Positions 16,095 to 24,594 of a stretch of 64,000 bases of DNA are shown one piece after another. The notes under the pieces were generated by a model. The model saw nothing but the letters and a program-made list of their open reading frames with translations. It made no database searches and was not told the origin of the DNA. The stretch's first letter is position 1. Each line of letters starts with the position of its first letter. The stretch is from Sphingobium naphthae (GTDB lineage Bacteria; Pseudomonadota; Alphaproteobacteria; Sphingomonadales; Sphingomonadaceae): contig NZ_JAJGNO010000003.1 in assembly GCF_020782235.1 (NCBI RefSeq), positions 310,001-374,000 on the forward strand, read 5' to 3'. Made by a program: the position numbers and the translations under genes.

Positions 16095-17645
16095 TTAGCG
16101 GCTGCGGTGTCGAGTTGCAATGGCAGCACCCAGCAGCAGCAAGGCGAAGAGGACGGAGAGGATGTTGCCGAAGCGCGCGAAAAGCGTCGGCGAAAGCGCG
16201 GGCGGCAGGCCGGACTCCAGATAGCCGGCGCGGTTGAGACCAAGCGATCGCACCACCTGGCCGCGCGCGTCGATCACGGCGGACACGCCCGTGGGGGTGG
16301 CGCGGATGATCGGAATGCCCTCCTCCAGAGCGCGCAGTCGCGCCTGGGCGAGATGCTGGACCGGCCCCCAACTGCCGAACCAGGCGTCGTTGGAGGGGTT
16401 GAAGAGAAAATCGGGCCGGTTCCCGGCGTCGACGACCTGGCCCGAGAAGATGATCTCGTAGCAGATCTGCACGCCCATCTTCAGCGACGGGCGGCCGAGC
16501 GTCGCGGGCAGGGTCAGGCTTTGCGGGCCCGGCCCGGGCCAGAAGTCCGCGTCGCCCGGCACCAGGCGCGACAGGCCGATGGGCTCCAATATGTGACGCA
16601 TCGGCAGATATTCGCCATAGGGGACCAGGTGCGCCTTGGAATAGCGTCCGGCGATCGTCGCCTGCGGCGTCACGATCCAGACGCTGTTGTTGGCGCCGGC
16701 CAATTTGTTGACGAGGATGCCATTCTCCTCGACCGCCTTGAAATAGACCTTGTCCGCGCCGGTCATCAGCAGGTCGCCCGGCCCGAGCAGGCCAGCGAGA
16801 CGCGCGCGCCAGTCGGGCTCCAGATCGAGATAGGCGGGGATCGCCGCTTCGGGCCAGAAAATGAGGCGCGGCGCCGGGCGGGGCTTGCCGGACAGGGTCG
16901 AGAGCTTGGCGAAGTTGCGATATTCCGCCTCGACCGAATATTTCTCGTCCTGGCCGATATTGGGCTGGACCACGCGGATGCGCGGAGCACCGGCCGGAGT
17001 CGGCGGCGCGGGAGCGAGCCAGCCGAGCAGGGCGAGCAGCAGCAGGGGCGCTGCGATCAGGCCGCCCAGCCGCGCCTGGCCGTGCACTGCGAGCATCAGC
17101 GCGCCTGCCGCCAATATGACCAGCGCGCCCAGTCCGTAGGTGCCGATCACCGTGGCGGCGATCGCAGCGCCGGTCGGCAGCAGGACGACGCCCAGCGGGT
17201 TCCAGGCGAAGCCGGTGAAGAGCGTCGCGCGCAGGAACTCCGTCGCCGTCCAGCAGGCTGCGAAGAGGAAGAGGAAGGCAAGCGGGCTGAGCGCGAAGCG
17301 ACGGCGCAGCCACCAGGCCGCCAGCGTCGCAAAGCCCGGATAGACGGCCAGGTAGAGCGAAAGAAGGACCACCGCGCCATAGCCGAACCAGTGCGGCATG
17401 CTGTCCTGGAAGGTGAAGGCGTGAGCGATCCAGTTGAGGCCGAGCGTGAAATGGCCGACGCCGAACAGCCAGCCGCGCAGGAAGGCGGCGCGGCGGTCGG
17501 GCGCTTGCAGGACGAGGATGATGAGCGCCGCCAGGCAGAGCAGGGCCACTGGCCAGAGGTTGAGCGGCGCGAAGCCGGTGGCGGACAGGAAGCCCGCCAG
17601 CAGCGCCGCAATCTTGGGGTGGCGGGCGAAGGCGGCTTGCAGCAT
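16095..17645 (-). CDS. lnt: apolipoprotein N-acyltransferase
   Basis: A 516-residue inner-membrane enzyme. Several hydrophobic helices fill the first 210 residues, followed by a periplasmic nitrilase-fold domain with the catalytic triad E266 (FWPEAAIP), K337 (YSKAHLVPYGEYLP) and C395 (QICYEIIF), and a last membrane helix near the C-terminus. It adds the third acyl chain to the N-terminal cysteine of lipoproteins, such as the lipoproteins at 8041 and 42618. Length is typical (about 510-530). It starts 5 bp after the yqaA-like gene and is followed by metK; lnt-metK adjacency is common in alphaproteobacteria. Confidence 0.95.
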   Translation of the reverse strand: MLQAAFARHPKIAALLAGFLSATGFAPLNLWPVALLCLAALIILVLQAPDRRAAFLRGWLFGVGHFTLGLNWIAHAFTFQDSMPHWFGYGAVVLLSLYLAVYPGFATLAAWWLRRRFALSPLAFLFLFAACWTATEFLRATLFTGFAWNPLGVVLLPTGAAIAATVIGTYGLGALVILAAGALMLAVHGQARLGGLIAAPLLLLALLGWLAPAPPTPAGAPRIRVVQPNIGQDEKYSVEAEYRNFAKLSTLSGKPRPAPRLIFWPEAAIPAYLDLEPDWRARLAGLLGPGDLLMTGADKVYFKAVEENGILVNKLAGANNSVWIVTPQATIAGRYSKAHLVPYGEYLPMRHILEPIGLSRLVPGDADFWPGPGPQSLTLPATLGRPSLKMGVQICYEIIFSGQVVDAGNRPDFLFNPSNDAWFGSWGPVQHLAQARLRALEEGIPIIRATPTGVSAVIDARGQVVRSLGLNRAGYLESGLPPALSPTLFARFGNILSVLFALLLLGAAIATRHRSR

Positions 17646-17650
17646 GAGGG

Positions 17651-18286
17651 TCAGCGCACCGTCGCCATGGTAGCGCGCGAACAGGCGTCGCTTTCATGCC
17701 CGGTGCCTGAGAAGGTGGAGATGGCGACGAAGCCGCCCACCACCAGCAGCAGGAAGAGAGCCGACAGCAGCGCCAGATATTTCTCGATGAACGCCTTGAT
17801 CGGCCGCCCGAATTTCCAGAACAGGATGCCGACCAGCATGAACTGGAAACCGCGGCTGACGATGCTGGCCCACAGGAAGGTGAAGAGCGAGAGGCCGATG
17901 AACCCCGCGGTGATGGTGATGAGCTTGAACGGGATGGGCGTCGCGCCCTTGATCAGGATGATCTCCGCGCCATAGTCGCGCAGATAGCAGGCCGCGATCG
18001 GGAATTTTTCCGCCAGGCCAAGGGCGTGCAATATCTGCCCGCCGACGGCTTCATAGAGGAAAAAGCCGATCGCATAGCCGAAGAGGCCGCCCAGCACCGA
18101 TGCGATGGTGCAGATGAGCCCGAATCGGACTGCGCGCTCGGGCCGGGCAAGGCACATGAGGCCCAGCAGAGGATGCGGCGGGATCGGAAAGAAGCTCGAT
18201 TCCATGAAGCTGACGGCGAAGAGCCAGCGCTCGGCGTGGCGGTGCGCGGCCTTCGCCAGCGTCCATTGGTAGAGCCTGGTGAGCAT
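17651..18286 (-). CDS. YqaA family membrane protein (DedA/VTT-like)
   Basis: A 211-residue integral membrane protein of the YqaA family. It opens with LYQWTLAKAAHRHAERWLFA, then FMESSFFPIPPHPLLGLM, a family hallmark, LGGLFGYAIGFFLYE, and KGATPIPFKLITITAGF. The ESSFFPIPP and TPIPFKL blocks match re-entrant loop positions of DedA/SNARE-associated (VTT) proteins, which are thought to move lipids or couple to proton gradients. About four or five hydrophobic segments. It is 11 bp after the GNAT gene and 5 bp before lnt, so these are likely one envelope-related transcript. Confidence 0.85.
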   Translation of the reverse strand: MLTRLYQWTLAKAAHRHAERWLFAVSFMESSFFPIPPHPLLGLMCLARPERAVRFGLICTIASVLGGLFGYAIGFFLYEAVGGQILHALGLAEKFPIAACYLRDYGAEIILIKGATPIPFKLITITAGFIGLSLFTFLWASIVSRGFQFMLVGILFWKFGRPIKAFIEKYLALLSALFLLLVVGGFVAISTFSGTGHESDACSRATMATVR

Positions 18287-18297
18287 CGCGCGCGGGC

Positions 18298-18816
18298 CTA
18301 GCGGAGATGAAGGGGCGCCGCCAGCGCTTTTGCCAGAACCACCATCTCAAGCGGTGGATCGAGCGCTATAGGGAAGGGGCGTCGCTCGGCGCCGAGGATA
18401 TAGCCGCGGCGCTGATAATAAGCGATGAGTTCGACGCGGCGGTCGATGACCGTCATTTCCATGCGCGTCGCGCCGAACAGGCGGACGGCAATATCCTCTG
18501 CGGCGGCGATCAACTGGCGGCCGAGGCCCGCGGCCTGGCGCTCCGGGTCGATGCAGAGCAGGCCGAGATAAGCGGTGCCGTCCTGCTTGTCCGTCACCTG
18601 CACGCAGCCGATCGGGATGGTGTCGACGATGGCGATCAGCAGCCGGTCTTGAGGGCTGTCCAGGATAGCGGACAGCGAGGCCAGGTCCGTCCGCGCCCCG
18701 GTGAGCAGATCGGATTCGAAGGTCCAGCCCGCGCGCGCCGCATCGCCGCGATAGGCCCGCTCAATTACGGGGTGGATCTGGGGCAGGTCGGCGGCGGTGG
18801 CGAGGCGAATATCCAT
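18298..18816 (-). CDS. GNAT family N-acetyltransferase
   Basis: A 172-residue single-domain GNAT. It starts MDIRLATAADLPQIHPVIER, and the acetyl-CoA binding motif is the block LGLLCIDPERQAAGLGRQLI (R/Q-x-x-G-x-G/A type), followed by MTVIDRRVELIAYYQRRGY, a typical GNAT C-terminal strand-helix. The acceptor substrate is not predictable. It is the first gene of a minus-strand run with yqaA, lnt and metK. Confidence 0.85.
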   Translation of the reverse strand: MDIRLATAADLPQIHPVIERAYRGDAARAGWTFESDLLTGARTDLASLSAILDSPQDRLLIAIVDTIPIGCVQVTDKQDGTAYLGLLCIDPERQAAGLGRQLIAAAEDIAVRLFGATRMEMTVIDRRVELIAYYQRRGYILGAERRPFPIALDPPLEMVVLAKALAAPLHLR

Positions 18817-18953
18817 GGCGGCGCTCTAGTCGAATTGCGCGGGCGCGGGCAATCGTCCCGGCGACCGGATAAGCCTTTACCTGCGCGCGATTAGCGGCAA
18901 GGGTAAGGCGGGGATTCGCCGCGTCGTCAGGACACGGCGTGCAGACGGGGGAT

Positions 18954-21023
18954 ATGAGGGGCGTGATTTTCAGGGGGTTGGCGGCGATCGCGCTGATGGG
19001 CGCGACGCCGGTCTTTGCGGCTGACAAGGTGCAATATGGCAAGGTTCCGGCCTGGGTGCTGCCGCCCCCGACGCCGACCGATGCGCCGACGCCCGCGGGC
19101 GCTGCGGCACGGGTCGTCTATTCCGACGTGCAGACCCGGCTGACGGCGCGCGGGGATGAAGTCTATACCGCCTATCGGATCAAGCTGCTGACCGCGGACG
19201 CCCTGCCGGCGGGCAATATCGCCACCAGCTGGAATCCGGAGGCGGGTTCGGTCACCGTCCACCATCTGCGCATCATCCGGGATGGCGAAGTGATCAACGT
19301 GCTGGCGAAATCCCGCTTCACCGTGGTGCGGCAGGAGGCGCAGCTGGAAGCGGCCATGCTGCACGGGATGCTCACCGCGACGCTGCAGACGCCCGGCCTG
19401 AGGGTCGGCGATGAACTGGAATTCGCCGCGACCGTGCTGGGCCGCGATCCAACACTGGGCGATCATCATTTCGGCTTTTCCGCGCTTGCGCCGCAGGGCA
19501 ATCCGGGCGCGTTTCGCATTCGGCTGAGCTGGCCGGCCAGCGAACCGGTGCGCTGGCGGGCCAGCGCCGACCTGGGCGATGTGGCGCCGCGCGCCGAGGG
19601 CGATCTGATGGTGCTGGAGCGGGAATTGCGCGATCCCACGGCTGCGGTGCCGACCGAAGGCGCGCCGGCGCGCTACAATGTGCGGCGGCTGATGGAATAT
19701 TCCGACTATGCCGGCTGGGAGGATATTTCGGCGCGCATGGCCACCTTGTTCGACGAGGCGGCGGCGCTGAAGGCGGATTCGGCGCTCCGGCAGGAGGCGG
19801 CGACGATCGCTGCGCGGACCAGCGATCCTGCGGCGCGCGCGGAAGCCGCGCTGGCGCTGGTGCAGGATCAGATCCGCTATGTCTATGTGGGCCTCAACGG
19901 CGGCAATTATCGCCCGGCGAGCGCGGATGAAAGCTGGCGCCGCCGCTTTGGCGACTGCAAGGCGAAGACTGCGCTGCTGCTGGCCTTGCTGCGTGAGCTG
20001 GGCGTGCCGGCCGAAGCGGTCCTGGTGCAGAGCAGTGGTGGCGACGGGCTCGACCAGCGTCTGCCCAACCCCCTGCTGTTCGATCATGTGCTGGTGCGCG
20101 CCACGATCGCGGGGAAGGCGCATTGGCTGGATGGGACCCGGTTGGGCGATCGCAGCCTGGCCTTGATCCCGCCGCCCATGTTCCGCTGGGTCCTGCCGCT
20201 GCGCGCCCCCGGCGCTACTCTGGAGGCGGTCACGCCCAAGGCGCCGCGCGAGCCCGAGCTGATCGCCGTGCAGGATGTCGATGCGCGGGCCGGCGCCGAC
20301 CGACCGAGCAAGGTGACGGTCCGGCATATTCTGCGCGGCGACGGCGTCTATGCCCTGCGGACCACCCTGTCGTCGCTATCCAAGGCCGAAGCCGAGCGCC
20401 AATTGCAGAGCTATTGGCGCAGCGAAGCGAACTGGGTCGATGCCCTATCGGTCGACTGGCGCTACGAGGCGGACAAGGCGGCGCTGGTGCTGAGCCTGAC
20501 CGGTGAGGGACGGCTGGATTGGGAGGGCAACGCAAGCGATGGCTGGCTGCACTATCTGCACGGCGCAGGATTTTACAAGCCGAGCGCGCTGAAGCGACCC
20601 AAGGAGCAGGACCAGAGCGCGCCTTATGCGATCAGCTTTCCGCGCTTCCGCTGCTACGCCACGATCCTGCGGCTGCCCCGTCTGGGCGCGGGCCATTGGA
20701 ACATAGCGGGACGGCGCGTGAACCGCACGCTGGGCGGCGTCGCCTATTGGCGCGGCCTGTCGATCCGGGACAATGTGGTGCGCAGCGTCCAGTCGAGCCG
20801 CAGCGTGAAGCCCGAAGTGAGCGCCGAGGAGGCGATGGTGCTCAATGCCCAGATCAACGGCTTTGACGACAACATGACGCGGGTCGAACAGAATTTCGCC
20901 CTGACCGCCGATGTCGGCCGCGACGAACCCGCTTTGGCGGAGGGCGACAAGATCGACTGGATGGCCAGCGCGACTCCCTGCGACGGGCCGGGCAATCCGA
21001 GCGACGTGCGCGCCACCGACTGA
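18954..21023 (+). CDS. exported DUF3857 / transglutaminase-like protein
   Basis: A 689-residue protein with a Sec signal peptide (MRGVIFRGLAAIALMGATPV, cleavage after VFA). GGGGAT just upstream supports ATG 18954; a GTG 15 bases earlier is in frame. The first 270 residues match DUF3857; a transglutaminase-like core follows with the triad C335 (FGDCKAK), H378 (LFDHVLV) and D393 (WLDGTRLG). The C-terminal 280 residues are beta-rich and unassigned. Such proteins are periplasmic or outer-membrane associated and may act as peptidases or cross-linkers; the substrate is unknown. It appears to be the first gene of a plus-strand pair with the TonB-like hypothetical. Confidence 0.85.
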   Translation: MRGVIFRGLAAIALMGATPVFAADKVQYGKVPAWVLPPPTPTDAPTPAGAAARVVYSDVQTRLTARGDEVYTAYRIKLLTADALPAGNIATSWNPEAGSVTVHHLRIIRDGEVINVLAKSRFTVVRQEAQLEAAMLHGMLTATLQTPGLRVGDELEFAATVLGRDPTLGDHHFGFSALAPQGNPGAFRIRLSWPASEPVRWRASADLGDVAPRAEGDLMVLERELRDPTAAVPTEGAPARYNVRRLMEYSDYAGWEDISARMATLFDEAAALKADSALRQEAATIAARTSDPAARAEAALALVQDQIRYVYVGLNGGNYRPASADESWRRRFGDCKAKTALLLALLRELGVPAEAVLVQSSGGDGLDQRLPNPLLFDHVLVRATIAGKAHWLDGTRLGDRSLALIPPPMFRWVLPLRAPGATLEAVTPKAPREPELIAVQDVDARAGADRPSKVTVRHILRGDGVYALRTTLSSLSKAEAERQLQSYWRSEANWVDALSVDWRYEADKAALVLSLTGEGRLDWEGNASDGWLHYLHGAGFYKPSALKRPKEQDQSAPYAISFPRFRCYATILRLPRLGAGHWNIAGRRVNRTLGGVAYWRGLSIRDNVVRSVQSSRSVKPEVSAEEAMVLNAQINGFDDNMTRVEQNFALTADVGRDEPALAEGDKIDWMASATPCDGPGNPSDVRATD

Positions 21024-21105
21024 TGGGCGGGCGGCGTGACGGCGTTGACGCCGCCGCGCCGTCTAGGCAAGACCGGCTTCCCAATCGTCTGTTCGGTCCG
21101 CGCGT

Positions 21106-21855
21106 TTGACATTTTCTTCCATTCCCTGGGCCAAGGTGCGGCAGCGTGCGGGCGGCGTGACGTTCGCGCTGGTGTTGAACCTGCTGCTGTTGCTGGCGCT
21201 GTTCACCCTGTCGCCATCCTTCCAGCCGCCCAAGATGGACCCGCGCCTCCCCGTCACCTTCGAGACCGAAGCCGGTCCCAAGGCGGCGCAGGAAGAAGCC
21301 AAGGCCGAGAAGGCCGAGCGGCGCGAGGAAAGCAAGGCGGAGCCGCAGAAGGTGGAGGAGCCGGTCGTCCGTCCGCCGCTGGAGGTCGAAAAGCCGGTCG
21401 AACAGCCGCCGTCGCCCTTTCCCTTCCTGACGCTCAACCGCGAGCAGATGGCGTCGGCCGACATCGGCAAGATGCCCAGGCGCGCGCCGGGTGATGGTGC
21501 GGCGGGGCAGGGAAACAGCGCGGCCGTCGCCGGACCAGGAGAAGGGCCGGGCGGCGTTCAACTGGCCCAATGGTACAGGCTTCCGACCCATGCTGAGTTG
21601 TTACCCTATTTGCCTGAAAAGCAGCCAAAGTCGTGGTGGGTATTGATGGCATGTAAACCTGTAGACCACTATCACGTCGAAAACTGCCAGGTGCTTAAGG
21701 AGTCGTCACCGCAATTCGGTTTGGGACGAGCGATGCGACTGGCCGCTTGGCAATTCCTGATCATACCGGAGCGCGTTAATGGCGAAGTGATGGCGGGCAG
21801 CATGGTGAGCATACTTATCGATCATCGCGCTGCTGCCGCGCCAGACCCCCAATAG
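21106..21855 (+). CDS. TonB-like proline-rich membrane-anchored hypothetical protein
   Basis: About 249 residues. One N-terminal membrane helix (FALVLNLLLLLALFTLSPSF), then a Lys/Glu/Pro-rich periplasmic stretch (about 50-110) like the TonB or TolA linker, a Gly/Ala hinge, and a C-terminal domain of about 90 residues (YRLPTHAELLPYLPEKQPKS onward) of unknown fold. The start is unclear: TTG at 21106 or GTG at 21136, neither with a strong binding site. The C-terminal coding part uses AT-richer codons (TTA, GTA, TGT, CCT) unlike the N-terminal half. No TonB C-terminal signature is recognisable, so the name is by architecture only. Confidence 0.6.
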   Translation: MTFSSIPWAKVRQRAGGVTFALVLNLLLLLALFTLSPSFQPPKMDPRLPVTFETEAGPKAAQEEAKAEKAERREESKAEPQKVEEPVVRPPLEVEKPVEQPPSPFPFLTLNREQMASADIGKMPRRAPGDGAAGQGNSAAVAGPGEGPGGVQLAQWYRLPTHAELLPYLPEKQPKSWWVLMACKPVDHYHVENCQVLKESSPQFGLGRAMRLAAWQFLIIPERVNGEVMAGSMVSILIDHRAAAAPDPQ

Positions 21856-21938
21856 GGGCCATTGTCGTGCGTGCGGCCCGCGCGCTTTGGGGCACTAGAC
21901 TTTAAGCGTTCCTCCTGCCGGCAATGGGAGCCGAAGCG

Positions 21939-22541
21939 GTGCGGATAGCCATTCTGACTTTCGATGGGTTTAACGAAATGGACAGTTTCGTCGCGCTGTC
22001 GCTGCTCAATCGCGTGAAGGGCTGGCGCGCGATGATCTGCGCGCCGGGCGAGACCGTCACGTCGATGAACGGGGTCATGGTGACGCCCGGCATCGGGCTG
22101 GATGCCCTTCCGGCGATGGACATCATTCTGGTCGGCAGCGGCGTGCGGACCCGCGCGGTTGCGGCGGACGCTGCGCTGATGGCGCGGCTTGCGTTCGACC
22201 CCGCGCGGCAACTGATCGGCGCGCAATGTTCTGGCGCGCTGGTGCTGGCCACGATGGGGCTGCTGCAGGATGTGCCGGTCTGCACCGATAGCACCAGCCG
22301 ACCCTGGGTGGAGGAGGCGGGCGTCCGCGCGGTCGAAGCGCCCTTTCACGGGTCCGCCCATGTCGCCACGGCGGGCGGATGCATGGCGGCCTATTATCTG
22401 GCCGCCTGGGCGATCGCGCGTGGAGCGGGAGAAGGGGAGGCGCGGGCGGTGATCGACTATGTCGCGCCGGTCGGCGAAAAGGCGGAGACGGTCGCGCGCA
22501 TCATGGGCGTGGTGACGCCTTTTCTGCCGGTCACGGCCTAA
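21939..22541 (+). CDS. DJ-1/PfpI family protein
   Basis: About 200 residues with the DJ-1/PfpI fold: IAILTFDGFNEMDSF (with a conserved glutamate, E13), and the nucleophile elbow C97 in GAQCSGALVLA. A histidine follows in ATMGLL...APFHGSAHVA. Members act as glyoxalases, deglycases, isonitrile hydratases, amidases or redox sensors; the activity here is open. I prefer GTG 21939 because GGGAG lies 8 bases upstream and family proteins begin directly with the first strand; ATG 21924 is in frame. The stop overlaps the convergent GST stop by 4 bp. Confidence 0.85.
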   Translation: MRIAILTFDGFNEMDSFVALSLLNRVKGWRAMICAPGETVTSMNGVMVTPGIGLDALPAMDIILVGSGVRTRAVAADAALMARLAFDPARQLIGAQCSGALVLATMGLLQDVPVCTDSTSRPWVEEAGVRAVEAPFHGSAHVATAGGCMAAYYLAAWAIARGAGEGEARAVIDYVAPVGEKAETVARIMGVVTPFLPVTA

Positions 22542-23191
22542 TTCGCTTCGCGGCTCGCGACGAACAGCGCATGTTGGGCCGCGAAGGCGCGCTGAAAGGC
22601 GGGGCGCGCTTCGCCGCGGGCGACATAGGCGGCCAGGTTGGGATGTTCCTCCAGCAGGCCGGTCCCCGCCAGCCGCCGCAACACCACGATCATCATCAGG
22701 TCGCCGGCGCTGAACGCCTGCTCCAGCCAGGGTGCATCGCCCAGCTGGCGGGAAAGGTCGGTGAGCCGGACGCGAAGCTGGTCGTCCAACAGCGCGATCT
22801 GTTCGCCATACCAGGGCTTGTCGCGGATGGTGAAGCCAACCATGGAGCGGGCGATGATCGGCGGTTCGACCGTGCTGAGCGCTGCGAACAGCCAGGCGAT
22901 GGCGCGAGCGCTGCCTTCGGGATCGTCGGGCAGAAGGCCGGCATGATGCTGCGCGATATGAAGGATGATCGCGCCCGATTCGAACAGGATCAGCCCGTCC
23001 TCCTCATAGGTCGGGATCTGGCCGAAGGGTTGGCGGGCGCGATGCGCGGGCTGTTTCATCGCCGCGAAGGACAGGGTGCGCACATCATAGGCCAGCCCTG
23101 CTTCCTCCAGCGCCCAGCGCACCCCCATGTCGCGGGCGAGACCGCGTCCCTCGTCGGGCGACGCGGCGAAGACCGTCAGGGTGATGGGCAT
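22538..23191 (-). CDS. glutathione S-transferase family protein
   Basis: A 217-residue GST. The N-terminal thioredoxin-like half contains PFGQIPTYEEDGLILFESGA, with the cis-proline (IP) and the ES glutathione-contact motif. The C-terminal helical half contains APWLEQAFSAGDLMMIVVL, the usual GST N-capping/SxAD-like segment. The start is placed at ATG 23191 (MPITLTVFAASP) with GGGAG upstream; the frame stays open 22 codons further. It is cytoplasmic and probably detoxifies electrophiles or peroxides. It overlaps the convergent DJ-1 gene by 4 bp at the stop codons. Confidence 0.88.
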   Translation of the reverse strand: MPITLTVFAASPDEGRGLARDMGVRWALEEAGLAYDVRTLSFAAMKQPAHRARQPFGQIPTYEEDGLILFESGAIILHIAQHHAGLLPDDPEGSARAIAWLFAALSTVEPPIIARSMVGFTIRDKPWYGEQIALLDDQLRVRLTDLSRQLGDAPWLEQAFSAGDLMMIVVLRRLAGTGLLEEHPNLAAYVARGEARPAFQRAFAAQHALFVASREAN

Positions 23192-23255
23192 GGCGTGGCT
23201 TTCTCCCATTTCCGCGCAGGCGCTTGATAACATGATCCATGGTGCGCGCGGACGC

Positions 23256-23287
23256 AAAAAGGGCGCCCGGCGGACCGGACGCCCTTT
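23256..23287 (-). terminator. terminator of the first exported aminotransferase gene
   Basis: On the minus strand, a stem AAAGGGCG/CGCCCTTT with an inner CCGG/CCGG pairing, followed by a run of Ts, 23 bp downstream of the aminotransferase stop codon at 23310. Confidence 0.75.
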
Positions 23288-23309
23288 CGCCTTGGGAGGC
23301 GCAATCAGC

Positions 23310-24476
23310 TCAGGCCTTGTAGACCTTCTCCACGGCGGAGCGGAACTTGGCCATATCCTCGGCCGATCCCACCGTGACGCGCGAGACGGTGGGCCAGATC
23401 GCCCAGTTGCGGCCGATCTGCACCTTTTCCGGCGTATTCAGCATCGCCGTCTGCATCTCCTTGGCGGGCTTTTTCCAATCCATCATGAACATGTTGGCCT
23501 GGCTGCCCGTCTGGACGTCGATCCCCTTCTTCGTGAGCCAGGCGATCGTCTCTTCGCGGTTGGCGATCATTTCCTCGCGGCGCGCCTTGATCAGCGACGC
23601 TTCGGGATAGACCGCGTTGCCGCAGGCCATGGCGGTGATGGACAGGCCGCCGGCGGTCGGGCCGAAAAGCATGATCCGCTTCTGCAGCTCGGGATCGGCG
23701 AAGGTGAGGCCCAGGCGCACGCCCGCCATGCCGAACAGCTTGGAGAAGGTGCGCATGACGATCAGGTCCTTGCGACCTGCGACCAGCTTCGCCGCGCTCG
23801 GCGCTTCGGAGAAGTGAATATAGGCTTCATCGACCAGCAGCACCGAATCCTTGGGCTTGTTGGCGAGCAGCCATTCGATGTCGGCGAGCGGCGTGATCGT
23901 GCCGGTCGGGTTGTTGGGCGTGCAGATATAATAGAGGCCCGCATTGGGATTGGCGGCCAGCATCGCCTTGACGTCATGGCCTGCGCCCGGCGCCTGCGGC
24001 GCCTTGGCGATCGGCGCCTTGAGATAGTCGGCCGTCCGCCAGGCCGATTCGAAGGTCGGATCGGCGGTCACCAGCCCCTTGGTGGGCGAGCAGAAGGCGG
24101 CGACCGTGCTGACCAGCGGGCCGCCCGAACCCGGCCAGAGCATGACATGGCTCTCGGGGATGCCTTCCACCGAGGCCACGGTCTTGACCAGTTCGCCGCG
24201 ATAATTGTCGGGATCATACCAGTTGCCGAGCGATGCGGCCTTGGCGGCGGCGTCGACGCCCGACTGGAAGGGGCCGGTCCAGCATTCGTTCGACCCGATG
24301 CGCACCGCGCCCGCGACGCCGCGGGCCGCCTGCTGCTGCGCCTGGGCCGCCCCGCCCAGCAGCGAACTGGCGGCGACGCCCGCGCCGACCAGCGCGGCGA
24401 CTTCGGCCAGCTGGCGGCGCGAATAGCCGCGGTCCATCAGGTCTTCCCTGGCATCCTTGTTCAGCATCATGGTCAT
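23310..24476 (-). CDS. exported PLP-dependent aminotransferase (histidinol-phosphate aminotransferase-like), copy 1
   Basis: A 388-residue fold-type I aminotransferase. PLP motifs: PNNPTG (187-192), D216 in LVDEAY, and the Schiff-base lysine K246 in TFSKLFGMAG. Unusually, about 50 residues precede the fold: RGYSRRQLAEVAALVGAGVA, then ASSLLGGAAQA, a twin-arginine-type signal with RR at 20-21. So the enzyme is probably folded with PLP and exported by Tat. The start is ATG 24476; a GGGGA sequence lies about 9 bases upstream. The second copy (24595-25755) is immediately upstream and highly similar. The substrate is unknown; HisC-like architecture only suggests an amino-acid or phosphate-bearing amine donor. 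Confidence 0.85.
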   Translation of the reverse strand: MTMMLNKDAREDLMDRGYSRRQLAEVAALVGAGVAASSLLGGAAQAQQQAARGVAGAVRIGSNECWTGPFQSGVDAAAKAASLGNWYDPDNYRGELVKTVASVEGIPESHVMLWPGSGGPLVSTVAAFCSPTKGLVTADPTFESAWRTADYLKAPIAKAPQAPGAGHDVKAMLAANPNAGLYYICTPNNPTGTITPLADIEWLLANKPKDSVLLVDEAYIHFSEAPSAAKLVAGRKDLIVMRTFSKLFGMAGVRLGLTFADPELQKRIMLFGPTAGGLSITAMACGNAVYPEASLIKARREEMIANREETIAWLTKKGIDVQTGSQANMFMMDWKKPAKEMQTAMLNTPEKVQIGRNWAIWPTVSRVTVGSAEDMAKFRSAVEKVYKA

Positions 24477-24594
24477 GTCGTCGGTCCCCGTTCTGCAAGA
24501 AGCACACACAGGAGAAAGACGAAGCGGCGACACATTTCCGCAATGTGCCGCCGCCCGATACCGATATTATTTTGCGTCGCTGAAGCGGTGTGCG

